Origin: Parendozoicomonas haliclonae
GTDB taxonomy: Bacteria; Pseudomonadota; Gammaproteobacteria; Pseudomonadales; Endozoicomonadaceae
Direction: 5' to 3'
DNA length: 64,000 nt
Assembly: GCF_900174585.1 (NCBI RefSeq)
Contig: NZ_FWPT01000004.1
Coordinates: forward strand, 124,001 to 188,000
The notes beneath the pieces were generated by a model. It did not search any database. It had not been told where the DNA came from and saw nothing but the letters and a program-made list of their open reading frames with translations. Positions 17,086 to 25,537 of the stretch are shown here, piece by piece (within the stretch, counting starts at the first letter, position 1; each line of letters starts with the position of its first letter). The translations under genes were made by a program, and so were the position numbers.

Positions 17086-17430
17086 ATGCGCAATACATCT
17101 TCGACTTGCACACCCAATCGGAAAAGCCTGACTACCCTTACGCTGATCTTGGCGCTAAGTCTTCCTGTCGCCACAATTCAGGCATCAGATATTGTTATAC
17201 ATGACTCTGGCGCAAGGATCGCAGGAGAACTGATATGGAGTGAGAGCCCGGCAGCACAGGCGCCAGTATCGACACTTGCTCTGTTTTCACTAAAAACCGA
17301 GAACTGTGGAACGCTGGACTTTCAAGCCAGTATGGCAGGACTGATCTGTGTGAACTGCACTCAGAATACCGGCGTACTCAAGCAGTGCCAGATTCCAAGA
17401 GAGAATAAAGGCTGGCGTTATCAGCGGTAG
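17086..17430 (+). CDS. Small exported Cys-containing protein
   Basis: The protein has 114 residues. AAAAGGAG stands six bases before ATG 17086, which sets the start. Residues 1-34 form a signal peptide with a long basic n-region (MRNTSSTCTPNRKSL) and a hydrophobic core ending in IQA-SD. The mature part has four cysteines (ENCGTLDF, CVNC, KQC), likely oxidised in the periplasm. No family recognised. It converges with the secretin-N protein; the two stops are two bases apart. Confidence 0.65.
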   Translation: MRNTSSTCTPNRKSLTTLTLILALSLPVATIQASDIVIHDSGARIAGELIWSESPAAQAPVSTLALFSLKTENCGTLDFQASMAGLICVNCTQNTGVLKQCQIPRENKGWRYQR

Positions 17431-17432
17431 AG

Positions 17433-18269
17433 CTAGAGCTTTTCTACCCGTAGCTCGATAAGACCGGATTCGCTGCTGGCATCATCACTACGAACAGTTA
17501 AGCCTCGCTTGCTGGTGTCAGTGGCAGAGCCGGTACTGCCGATTTCAATCCATTGGCCTAGGCCACCTGAAACCGTTGTAGATACCCTTCGGGTGTCGAT
17601 CGCTTGCGAACCATGCTTATCATCCGTCTGTAGAATATCCAGCAGCACCTGCTCGCCCACCAGCCTTGGGATCACATAAAAGCCCTGATCAGCAGGGAGG
17701 TATTCTGTCACATACTGCCGGTTACCCAGTCCATCAATCTGCACAGTAGTGACCGGGCGGGATTGTCCAACGGCTATATAAGCGGGCATACCGGCCGTCG
17801 CCCGCACACTTTGAGTGCCATTACTTTTCCCCTTGGCACTGTCACTACGAATGGTGATTGTGCCGGGCTGATCACTATTGCCGACCTGAACCCGGCCATT
17901 AGCAAAGGTGCCTTCGGCTGAGAGTTTTTGTTCGTTATAACTGCGAGTCTTCGGGGTGCGTACTGTAATTAACAGCTGCTGAGGGACAGTGTCTATTTGC
18001 TTGAGCAGATCTTCGACCAGCGCTTTTTCTTTATCTGTTACTTTCAGGATCAGCTGATTGTTGTACGAGCTGACAGTTGCATCCTCGGGCAGCAGCGCCT
18101 TAACCGCAGGGAGCACCTGATCGGGTACGGAATAGGAAAGGGGAATGACCACCAGCTCACGCTCATTGGCGAAAGAAGGAGACATCAGGACAAATGATAG
18201 TGAGACACCAACGGCAATCACTTTGACTGCACTGTGAATTTGTTTTGAAAAAATACGACGTTTGCCCAT
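17433..18269 (-). CDS. Exported protein with secretin N-terminal (NolW-like) domain
   Basis: The 278-residue protein has a signal peptide (cleavage near SFA-NE). Residues from about 38 to 95 match the short secretin domain: the stretch VVIPLSYSVPDQVLPAVKALLPEDATVSSYNNQLILKVTD, then the KALVEDLLKQIDTVPQQLLITVR pattern typical of the N1/N2 repeats of type II and III secretins. The beta-barrel of a true secretin is missing, so it cannot form a channel alone; it may be a periplasmic assembly partner. Of two in-frame ATGs six bases apart, the second (18269) has the better spacing to AAAAGGGGA. Confidence 0.75.
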   Translation of the reverse strand: MGKRRIFSKQIHSAVKVIAVGVSLSFVLMSPSFANERELVVIPLSYSVPDQVLPAVKALLPEDATVSSYNNQLILKVTDKEKALVEDLLKQIDTVPQQLLITVRTPKTRSYNEQKLSAEGTFANGRVQVGNSDQPGTITIRSDSAKGKSNGTQSVRATAGMPAYIAVGQSRPVTTVQIDGLGNRQYVTEYLPADQGFYVIPRLVGEQVLLDILQTDDKHGSQAIDTRRVSTTVSGGLGQWIEIGSTGSATDTSKRGLTVRSDDASSESGLIELRVEKL

Positions 18270-18345
18270 GCCCATTCCCCTTTTGCGATAAGGCTGCCGA
18301 TTTTTATAAACCGTAATGAAAGTATACCGGCTTCACATCAATGAG

Positions 18346-19221
18346 CTACAAGCCTTCATCATCAGAATCGCCCCACAAATCCACCTCATTAATATTTACC
18401 TTTGGAATAGTGGGCATGCTTTGTGCTGAAACCTCAAGCGATGAGGAGAGTCTGACTTCAGAATCACAATGCAGATTTAATCTGTCTGACCTGGAGCGGT
18501 CTGGCTGCAGCTTAAGCTGACAACTGATTTGTAAATGCTGCCCCGCATAGAGTTCTTTTTTTCTTTTCCTGAATTTTGGGATCAACCTGAGCTTATGACA
18601 GATGGTAATCTCACCGGGTGTTTGCGTTGACACTGCTATGGAGCCCACTTTGATTTTAGAAGTGATGTCGCCAACTGTGTCCACATCCCACAAAGGCTGG
18701 GCAAGGTTCATTCTAATCCACCCAAGCAGTCCATTAGAGAGTCGCTGAACATAACTTTTGGTTAATACGTGCCAGGCTGTCGTGCTCAGTAGTGAACGCT
18801 CTTGAAGCAAATGCTGCTTCAGAAACCCAAACACCGGATACTCTTTGGGTTTTACCATACGAGAAAGAGAGCTCAGTACTCCAGCATTTTTGTCCGACTC
18901 GATTGTCTTGTTATCAATAGAAAGTACTTTCGCAAGGACACCTGCATCAAACTCTTCCTGATCAGATAACCAGAAGTTCATCGATTTCATAATTGACCGG
19001 ACTTGAACAACAGATATCTCGTTAAGTGCGGAAGATAGCGTTTTGTCCTCAATCGCTAAGTGTGTTTTTTTTAGCAACTGTTCGCTAAATGATGGCGGCT
19101 CCTGAACGTCTCGACTGAACGCCTCGGCAGCCACATCACTGCCCACCTCATCTCCAGGAAAATGCACCCAATCTTCATCAGAATCATAAGAGCCCACACC
19201 ACCCGATGCCACGTGATTCAT
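18346..19221 (-). CDS. Orphan protein, acidic ends
   Basis: The 291-residue protein starts at ATG 19221, where AGAAGG lies seven bases upstream; the frame continues upstream for 34 codons without a better site. It is Asp-rich at both ends (YDSDEDWVHF at the start, WGDSDDEGL at the end), with a central helical region and a basic patch (PKFRKRKKEL). No signal peptide or membrane segment, and no family recognised. Its neighbours give no clue. Confidence 0.55.
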   Translation of the reverse strand: MNHVASGGVGSYDSDEDWVHFPGDEVGSDVAAEAFSRDVQEPPSFSEQLLKKTHLAIEDKTLSSALNEISVVQVRSIMKSMNFWLSDQEEFDAGVLAKVLSIDNKTIESDKNAGVLSSLSRMVKPKEYPVFGFLKQHLLQERSLLSTTAWHVLTKSYVQRLSNGLLGWIRMNLAQPLWDVDTVGDITSKIKVGSIAVSTQTPGEITICHKLRLIPKFRKRKKELYAGQHLQISCQLKLQPDRSRSDRLNLHCDSEVRLSSSLEVSAQSMPTIPKVNINEVDLWGDSDDEGL

Positions 19222-19365
19222 ATCCAAGCCTTCTTGATATAGAAAGGCCAATGGTGTCGTGAACGACCTCTGAAAATGTATAACGGCCCGGACAGGCACA
19301 ATAACAATCCTTTTAATCATCATTTTTAGGTAGTATTCAGGATATAGTCACAATAAGAATGTCCT

Positions 19366-20046
19366 ATGCACTTTGCACTGTTGGCACTGGCGATCCTGGC
19401 TCTAGTCTTCGGTCCTCAAATCTGGATTAATCATGTCCTGCGTAAATACAATCGTGAGCGCCCGGATCTTCCCGGAACTGGTGGAGAGCTCGCACAGCAC
19501 CTGATTGAGAGGTTTGAACTCGATGCATCGGTTCTAATGGGGGGCAAAGATGATAATTATTACGACCCTGCCCAGAGAATCGTCTTCCTATCACCTGATT
19601 ATTACGATGCGCGTTCAATTACAGCTGTAGCCATGGCCAGCCGTCTTGTCGGCTACGCTATGCAGCATGCAGAAGAACATCCGGGTTTTCTGAAGCGCTA
19701 TAGTCGTCTTAGTTTTGCCTTAAGAGTGGAACGGTTTAGTGCTATTGCCTTAATGATTACTCCCGTAATTTTTCTACTAACCCGAGTTCCACATAGCACC
19801 TTGCTGACCATTGTTATCGGTGCCTCCGGCATGCTGGCAGCCATCTGGGTGCAAATCCTGAACCTACCGGTTGAGAAGGATGCCAGTTACAACAAAGCTC
19901 AACCAATTCTGGAGGAGGGTTATCTTTCGCCTGTGGATATACCCGGTGCACGAAGAGTTCTAAAGGCAGCTGCTTTTTCGTATGTCGCTGCTGCAATGAC
20001 CAGCCTGCTAAACCTTGGCCGATGGTTTTCGATTCTGCGCCGCTAA
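19366..20046 (+). CDS. YugP-type membrane peptidase homologue lacking the zinc motif
   Basis: This 226-residue integral membrane protein matches the zinc metallopeptidase YugP family throughout: NYYDPAQRIVFLSPDYYDARSITAVAM, the late LNLPVEKDAS and the C-terminal AAAFSYVAAAMTSLL. The family's catalytic HExGH should follow AVAxA; here that position reads RLVGY, so both zinc-binding histidines and the catalytic glutamate are gone. The third ligand region (PVE) is kept. It is therefore a likely inactive homologue with a structural or regulatory role. Four hydrophobic segments are visible. The frame is intact, so it is not a decaying pseudogene. Confidence 0.8.
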   Translation: MHFALLALAILALVFGPQIWINHVLRKYNRERPDLPGTGGELAQHLIERFELDASVLMGGKDDNYYDPAQRIVFLSPDYYDARSITAVAMASRLVGYAMQHAEEHPGFLKRYSRLSFALRVERFSAIALMITPVIFLLTRVPHSTLLTIVIGASGMLAAIWVQILNLPVEKDASYNKAQPILEEGYLSPVDIPGARRVLKAAAFSYVAAAMTSLLNLGRWFSILRR

Positions 20047-20145
20047 ATCCCGTGCTGACCTACAGACTGCAAGGGTTATAACCACTGGTATCAGCGGTTT
20101 TAACCCCTTATAGTTCCCGGCTTTTGCCTGTCGGAAATCCAGAAT

Positions 20146-21336
20146 ATGTCTCTACCGAAAAGCTGCGATGTTGTCATTATTGGTGCCGGTGCTGCCGGGC
20201 TGATGTGTGCGCTGACAGCAGGCCAGCGGGGCAGAGATGTTCTGGTACTGGACCATGGCAAACGCCCGGGTCGTAAAATCCTGCTGTCTGGCGGTGGACG
20301 CTGTAACTACACCAATATGTGGGCCGAAGCTTCCAACTATCTGTCTCAGAACAAGCACTACTGCAAATCAGCCCTCAGCCGTTTTACCCAGTGGGACTTC
20401 CAGGCCATGGTGGATAAGCATGGTATTGCCTGGCATGAGAAAACCCTCGGCCAGCTGTTCTGCGATAACAGTTCCAAAGATATTCTCGATATGCTGCTGG
20501 CCGAATGTAACCAGCCAAATATCAATATCACCAGCAAGGTTGAGATCAGCGAAGTTGCTTCCCGGGATGAGGGCGGTTTCACCATTACTACCAGCATGGG
20601 AACAGTGCAGGCTCAGTCTCTGGTTATTGCCACGGGTGGATTGTCTTTCCCGACCATGGGCTCGACTGACTTTGGCTACCGTATTGCCAAACAGTTTGGT
20701 CACAGCATCGTAGCAACACGCCCGGCTCTTGTTCCCTTTACACTGGGCAAAGACGATATGGCACGCTTTGCTAATCTTTCCGGCATCAGTACCGAAGTTA
20801 TTGCCAGCTGTAATGGCGCCAGCTTTCGGGAAGCCTTGCTGTTTACCCATAAAGGTTTGAGCGGCCCATCCATCTTGCAGGTTTCCAGCTATTGGAATCA
20901 CGGTGATGCCATCACCATCAACTGGCTGCCACATATTAATGTTGAAGAGTGGCTGCAAGAGCAAAGAACGGCTCGTCCGCGCGCCTTTCTAACCAGCATT
21001 CTTGCAGAACATCTGCCGAAGCGCCTGGCCACTGCTCTGGCAGATTGGATTGGCGAAAAAGGCGAAGCCAGCCAGTGGCGTAAGGAAAGTGTTCAGAACA
21101 TTATCACCATGCTGAGCGAGTGTCGTTTGGTTCCTAATGGTACTGAAGGCTATAAAAAAGCAGAGGTGACGATTGGCGGCGTCAATACCGATGAACTGTC
21201 GTCCAAGACCATGGCCAGCCAAAAGCAGGACGGTCTCTATTTTATTGGTGAAGTGGTAGACGTTACCGGTTGGCTCGGAGGGTTTAACTTCCAGTGGGCG
21301 TGGGCCTCTGGTCACTGTGCTGGCTTGTTCGTTTAA
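20146..21336 (+). CDS. BaiN/HI0933-type flavoprotein
   Basis: The 396-residue FAD-binding protein belongs to the HI0933/YhiN family. The dinucleotide motif is VVIIGAGAAGLMCALTAGQRG (residues 8-28), followed by the family-specific RKILLSGGGRCNYTN. The C-terminal FAD contact is GLYFIGEVVDVTGWLGGFNFQWAWASG. Members are probably NAD(P)H-dependent oxidoreductases; physiological substrates are mostly unknown. An imperfect hairpin lies before it and a strong hairpin follows. Confidence 0.88.
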   Translation: MSLPKSCDVVIIGAGAAGLMCALTAGQRGRDVLVLDHGKRPGRKILLSGGGRCNYTNMWAEASNYLSQNKHYCKSALSRFTQWDFQAMVDKHGIAWHEKTLGQLFCDNSSKDILDMLLAECNQPNINITSKVEISEVASRDEGGFTITTSMGTVQAQSLVIATGGLSFPTMGSTDFGYRIAKQFGHSIVATRPALVPFTLGKDDMARFANLSGISTEVIASCNGASFREALLFTHKGLSGPSILQVSSYWNHGDAITINWLPHINVEEWLQEQRTARPRAFLTSILAEHLPKRLATALADWIGEKGEASQWRKESVQNIITMLSECRLVPNGTEGYKKAEVTIGGVNTDELSSKTMASQKQDGLYFIGEVVDVTGWLGGFNFQWAWASGHCAGLFV

Positions 21337-21349
21337 CTTTCTACACACC

Positions 21350-21385
21350 ACATAAAAGACAGATTTAACTTTCTGTCTTTTATGT
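21350..21385. terminator. Bidirectional terminator
   Basis: A perfect 13-base-pair stem (21350-21362 with 21373-21385) containing A and T runs on either side. It lies between the flavoprotein gene and the convergent small gene ending at 21407, and can serve both. Confidence 0.8.
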
Positions 21386-21406
21386 GATCAATATCCCCCA
21401 TTCGAT

Positions 21407-21751
21407 TTATTTGCACATAGCTTCCAACTGGGATTGGGATATATAGCTCCCTTCATAATAACAACCGGTTAAAGTATTTTTTGACTTATCATAAATAAAT
21501 CCGGTGTAAGGAAAATCAAACCCTTTGTATTCATATTCTCCAGTTAAACCCGTATGCTCTAAAAACTTTCGATCTGGACTCTCTCCACGATCAATCCCTT
21601 TATTCGTACGGTTGTAGCAGTAATCAGAAGGGATTATCGAGTCTTTATTAATATTTTCCTTCCTATGCACAAGCTCGATGATCTCACTACGTGTAAATTT
21701 CAACTTCCCAGATTCACGCAAGACTTTCTCTACAATTTCGTTAATAGGCAT
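21407..21751 (-). CDS. Small protein with DUF7225-like segment
   Basis: The 114-residue protein contains IIPSDYCYNRTNKG, which I associate with a short domain (DUF7225-like) found in and near restriction endonucleases and in stand-alone proteins. The N-terminal 35 residues look helical (VEKVLRESGKLKFTRSEIIELVHRK). The gene is AT-rich compared with its neighbours, which suggests transfer. No good ribosome binding site is visible. Function unknown; the family link is from memory of the motif. Confidence 0.55.
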   Translation of the reverse strand: MPINEIVEKVLRESGKLKFTRSEIIELVHRKENINKDSIIPSDYCYNRTNKGIDRGESPDRKFLEHTGLTGEYEYKGFDFPYTGFIYDKSKNTLTGCYYEGSYISQSQLEAMCK

Positions 21752-21994
21752 ATAAATATTCTTAATGTTGATAGTTGTTATTTAACTTTTATGCGTCGAT
21801 GACACTCTACAAAGAAAAGGATGTATCTGACATGTGCATTGTAGCGGTAAACTGCATATTTTTATTTTTTAGAAAATTCGCTGCTTATTAAAAATTGATT
21901 TACAACTCAAATAGTCGATCATTATGAGATAAATACTTGGTTTATGACCTCCACAAAATAGTTAATACCCAAAACTCTTGTGCATGAACATTTA

Positions 21995-22705
21995 ATGAAA
22001 AACACTCTCTCAATCCACTCTTACACAGATCAGCGTGCCAGTCATTTCCACGACTGGCACCAACTGGTGCTGCCGCTCAAGGGTGTGATTGATATTGAGA
22101 TTCCCGGGTTTGCCGGTTCGGTACGTCCGGGCGAATGTGTGTTTATTCATTCGGGTCAGCTGCACCACTTTAAGGCGAATGCCAAAGCCCGGTTTGTAGT
22201 TGCGGATATGCATCATGTGCCCTGGGTCGATGACAGTACGGGCTGGACAGTATTTTCTCTATCCCAACCCATGGTTCGTTATCTGGAGTTTATCGCGGCG
22301 CAACTCGAGCATCAGGTGAACCCAGATCTTGAACACGCCATGATGGAGACGTTCACCCTCTTGCTGGCGGAGCAAGAACCTCATCGGCAACTCAGCGCCC
22401 GTATTCGTCAGGTTCAGGAGCATATCGCCTCCCACCTTCAGGATTCGCTGACCATTACCGATCTCGCGGCAGTCGCCTGCCTGAGTCCAACCCAGTTTAA
22501 AAAGGTCTTTCGGGAACAGACGGGGCTCAGCCCTCTCAAGTACATGACACAAGTCCGAATGGACAAGGCCAAAGCCCTGCTGATGCATACTGACTATCCG
22601 GTGCAACAGGTTGCGGAACAGGTGGGTTATAGTGACCTCTCAGCCTTTAGTCGCAGGTTCTCCAGCTATTTCGGGCTTTCGCCAAGAGCCTTCTTTCAAT
22701 CCTGA
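21995..22705 (+). CDS. AraC-family transcriptional regulator
   Basis: The protein has 236 residues. It has an N-terminal cupin sensor with SHFHDWHQLVLPLKG and a C-terminal pair of helix-turn-helix motifs (ITDLAAVACLSPTQFKKVFREQTGLSPLKYMTQVRMDKAKALL and the second ending YSDLSAFSRRFSSYFGLSPRAF). The start is uncertain: ATG 21995 or GTG 21980, neither with a good binding site. It lies 131 bases before an EamA exporter on the same strand, so it probably regulates that exporter; AraC/EamA pairs of this kind are common. Confidence 0.85.
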   Translation: MKNTLSIHSYTDQRASHFHDWHQLVLPLKGVIDIEIPGFAGSVRPGECVFIHSGQLHHFKANAKARFVVADMHHVPWVDDSTGWTVFSLSQPMVRYLEFIAAQLEHQVNPDLEHAMMETFTLLLAEQEPHRQLSARIRQVQEHIASHLQDSLTITDLAAVACLSPTQFKKVFREQTGLSPLKYMTQVRMDKAKALLMHTDYPVQQVAEQVGYSDLSAFSRRFSSYFGLSPRAFFQS

Positions 22706-22836
22706 ATACTCCGCCAGCCTCTCAAAACAAACATCCTAACGCCCCCTAAAAGCGTCCGTTCTGCAAAGTCTTATTACTTTCCACCCTCTATCATTCTTAT
22801 CTGTTCTCAGTTGTATCCTGCATGGGAGGGAATTTT

Positions 22837-23751
22837 ATGCACTCAGCACTAATCACCGGCACGGGAAGCTGGGCAGGTATCGTCGCGATACTTATGGCCT
22901 GTCTGCTTTGGGGCACGACAGGCACCGCAGCCAGTTTTGCTGAACAGGTCAGTCCTTTAGCGACCGGCGCTTTTGCCATGGGCATGGGTGGGTTATTACT
23001 GGTACTGGCCTCCTGCAAATATCTGCGCAAAGACGCTGCACAATTGAAACAGCAGATACGCTGGATTATGGCCGGAGGATTAGCCATTGCCGTTTATCCT
23101 TTGTGTTTTTATTCCTCAATGCATTATGCGGGCATTGCCGTAGGTTCGGTTGTCTCACTGGCCAGTGCGCCTTTCTGGAGCGCCTTGCTGGAGCTATTCG
23201 TCGACAAACGTAAGGTGTCCAACCGCTGGCTTATCAGCTTCCTTATTGGCTGTACTGGTATTGCTCTGCTGGCGTTTGCTGAAAACCACAGTGGCGAACA
23301 AGACTCTCTATTGCCGCTTTACAACCTTGGCATAGTGGCAGGTCTGATGGCCGGGCTTACTTATGCGCTCTACTCCTGGACAACACGCAGTCTGCTTGAG
23401 AAGGGTGTGCACGCCAAAGCAGCCATGCCCAGCCAGTTTGCTGTAGCGGTTATTATTCTGCTGCCATCATTGTTGATCACAGGAGATAACCTGTTCGCCA
23501 CAACAACAAATAGTGCTGTTGCTCTTTATATGGCCGTGGTTCCGATGTTTCTTGGTTATCTGGCATTTGCTTATGGACTGCGATTTATTCCGGCCAGTCA
23601 GGCGACGCTGTTAACCTTGTCTGAACCCTTGTTCGCCACCTTGCTGGCGGTCATCGTCGTCGGGGAGCGCATCAATGCCATCGGCTGGGTAGGTATGGCA
23701 CTTATACTACTGTGTTTGCTTATCCAGACACTGGGCAAGAAGCCGGCCTGA
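22837..23751 (+). CDS. EamA/DMT-family transporter
   Basis: The protein has 304 residues from ATG 22837, which has GGGAGGG six bases upstream. Ten membrane helices form two EamA repeats: the first starts at LMACLLWGTTGTAASF, the second at LGIVAGLMAGLTYALYSWTTRSL and ends with FIPASQATLLTLSEPLFATLLAVIVVGE. Drug/metabolite transporters of this type export amino acids or other small metabolites across the inner membrane. The substrate cannot be told. It follows an AraC regulator. Confidence 0.88.
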   Translation: MHSALITGTGSWAGIVAILMACLLWGTTGTAASFAEQVSPLATGAFAMGMGGLLLVLASCKYLRKDAAQLKQQIRWIMAGGLAIAVYPLCFYSSMHYAGIAVGSVVSLASAPFWSALLELFVDKRKVSNRWLISFLIGCTGIALLAFAENHSGEQDSLLPLYNLGIVAGLMAGLTYALYSWTTRSLLEKGVHAKAAMPSQFAVAVIILLPSLLITGDNLFATTTNSAVALYMAVVPMFLGYLAFAYGLRFIPASQATLLTLSEPLFATLLAVIVVGERINAIGWVGMALILLCLLIQTLGKKPA

Positions 23752-23768
23752 TGGAATACCGATATCCC

Positions 23769-23796
23769 GGGTGTTGCCTGCCAGCAACACCCTTTG
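23769..23796 (+). terminator. Probable terminator after the EamA gene
   Basis: Nine-base-pair stem (23769-23777 with 23784-23792) and a short TTT. Weak T tract. Confidence 0.5.
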
Positions 23797-23898
23797 ACAA
23801 TGAGGGGTATCACCAGAAAAAACTCCATAATTTTTTATCGCTTAACACGTCTCCCTCGCGCTAGAATCAGGTTTCCTTATCTACTATTGGAGCCATCC

Positions 23899-24933
23899 GT
23901 GGTTACGCTTGTTGCGTATGTTGTCCTCGCCATTGCAGTATCTTTTCTCTGTTCAATACTCGAGGCCGTTCTTCTCAGCATATCCCCAGCCTATGTCGTT
24001 AGTCTGGAACAAAAAAACAGCCGCTGGGCTCCTTTGGTCAAAGAACTCACCGAACACATTGACCGTCCACTCGCCGCAATCCTGACTCTTAATACTATCG
24101 CGCACACCATTGGTGCTGCTGTCGCTGGTGCTCAGGCCGCCAAAGTTTTTGGCGATGCGTACCTTGGAGCGTTCTCTGCTGTTCTTACTCTGCTGATCCT
24201 GTTGTTGTCGGAAATCATCCCGAAAACCATCGGCGCAACCTGGTGGCAACAGCTGGTACCGTTTATGGCGGTATCCGTGCGGGCTATGGTGAAGATGCTT
24301 CTACCGCTGATCTGGATAACTGAAATCCTGACCAGCAAGCTGACTCACAAAAAACAGGCCAATCCCTATCTTCGTGATGAGATCCGGGCAATGGCTGACC
24401 TTGGCCACCAGCTGGGTGCTTTGCAGGGTGTAGAAGCGGAACTGATGAAGAACATGCTCAAGTTCCGTGATCTTGAGATTGTTAAGATCATGACACCACG
24501 CTCCGTGATGTTCGCTCTGCCGGACAGCATGAGCACGGATGACTACGTGAACCAGTTTGCCGGCTCCGGTTTTACCCGTATCCCGGTTTATGGCACCGAC
24601 CCGGACGATATCAACGGTTTTGTTATCAAGAACGATATCTTGTTGTCTCATTTTGATGAGAATAAAACCGAGACGTTCCGTCACCTCAAGCGTCCGATCA
24701 TTACCGTTCTGGACAAAGAGCCTCTGCCAAAGCTGATGGCAACCTTCCTGGAGAAGCGCAGCCATATCGCTATCGTCGTTACCGAATATGGTGATGTGCG
24801 CGGTATCGTGACTTTGGAAGATATGATCGAAACCCTGCTGGGTCGTGAAATCGTCGATGAGAGCGACGAAATTGTCGATATGCAGCAGGCCGCCCGTACC
24901 AAGTGGGCAGCCCGTTTGACCGCTTCCGCCTGA
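23899..24933 (+). CDS. CNNM/CorC-type transporter with CBS pair
   Basis: The protein has 344 residues from GTG 23899, placed by GGAG six bases before. The first 160 or so residues are the CNNM transmembrane domain (DUF21): four hydrophobic segments, with LLLSEIIPKTIGA as its signature. A CBS pair follows (about 185-320), including the IMTPRSVMFALPDSMSTDDYV start and IAIVVTEYGDVRGIVTLEDMIETLLG near the end. The family exports Mg2+ or Co2+ or regulates their transport. The HlyC/CorC C-terminal domain is absent, giving the short form. Confidence 0.85.
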   Translation: MVTLVAYVVLAIAVSFLCSILEAVLLSISPAYVVSLEQKNSRWAPLVKELTEHIDRPLAAILTLNTIAHTIGAAVAGAQAAKVFGDAYLGAFSAVLTLLILLLSEIIPKTIGATWWQQLVPFMAVSVRAMVKMLLPLIWITEILTSKLTHKKQANPYLRDEIRAMADLGHQLGALQGVEAELMKNMLKFRDLEIVKIMTPRSVMFALPDSMSTDDYVNQFAGSGFTRIPVYGTDPDDINGFVIKNDILLSHFDENKTETFRHLKRPIITVLDKEPLPKLMATFLEKRSHIAIVVTEYGDVRGIVTLEDMIETLLGREIVDESDEIVDMQQAARTKWAARLTASA

Positions 24934-24963
24934 TTATCAAGCTAAAGCTTTCAAGTTAATCAC

Positions 24964-24996
24964 AAAGAGGTCTGGCAGAAATGTCAGGCCTCTTTT
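24964..24996. terminator. Bidirectional terminator overlapping the ybaK stop
   Basis: A 14-base-pair stem (24964-24977 with 24982-24995, two G-T pairs), GAAA loop and TTTT. The ybaK stop codon lies inside the right arm. Confidence 0.75.
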
Positions 24997-25463
24997 GCTA
25001 TTGGAGCCGTCACTCCCTGAGTGAGTGAACAGAGATCAGCAGCTGACAGCTCGATTTCCAACCCTCGCTTGCCGGCACTGACATGAATCGTTTCAAACCC
25101 CAATGCACTTTCATCCAGCAGGGTTGGTAACCGTTTTTTCTGGCCGAGCGGACTGATCCCTCCAACCACATAACCCGTTGTGCGTTCGGCAATAACAGGA
25201 TCGGCCATATCGGCTTTTTTGGCTTTTAAAGCTCTGGCACAGGCTTTCAAATCCAGCTTGCCCGGAACTGGCACTATCGCCACGGCCAGCTTTTTAGGGT
25301 CTCCGTTCAAAGAGACCAGCAATGTCTTGAATACTCGACCGGCTTCAACACCTAAAGCTGCAACAGCTTCCTCGCCAAAAGAAGTACAGCTGGAGCTGTG
25401 CTCATACTCATGCACTTTATGGGCAACACCAGCCTTTTTGGCCACAAGAACTGCCGGAGTCAT
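24984..25463 (-). CDS. ybaK: Cys-tRNA(Pro)/Cys-tRNA(Cys) deacylase YbaK
   Basis: The 159-residue protein matches YbaK (TPAVLVAKKAGVAHKVHEYEHSSSCTSFGEEAVAALG at the start; the catalytic-site segment TTGYVVGGISPLGQKKRLPTLLDE). It hydrolyses cysteine mischarged on tRNA-Pro by prolyl-tRNA synthetase, working in trans on the released product. Length and ends are normal. Confidence 0.93.
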   Translation of the reverse strand: MTPAVLVAKKAGVAHKVHEYEHSSSCTSFGEEAVAALGVEAGRVFKTLLVSLNGDPKKLAVAIVPVPGKLDLKACARALKAKKADMADPVIAERTTGYVVGGISPLGQKKRLPTLLDESALGFETIHVSAGKRGLEIELSAADLCSLTQGVTAPIAKEA

Positions 25464-25537
25464 GGATTTTCCTTTATCAACATCACTGCACTGCCCTCAT
25501 TTTATGGTGTGCCCAGCTTAAAGGCATCAGGAAAAGG

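Noticed and set aside
20068..20113. Imperfect hairpin before the BaiN-type gene
   Set aside because: Bulged stem and no T tract; could be a weak terminator of the upstream gene but not strong enough to call.
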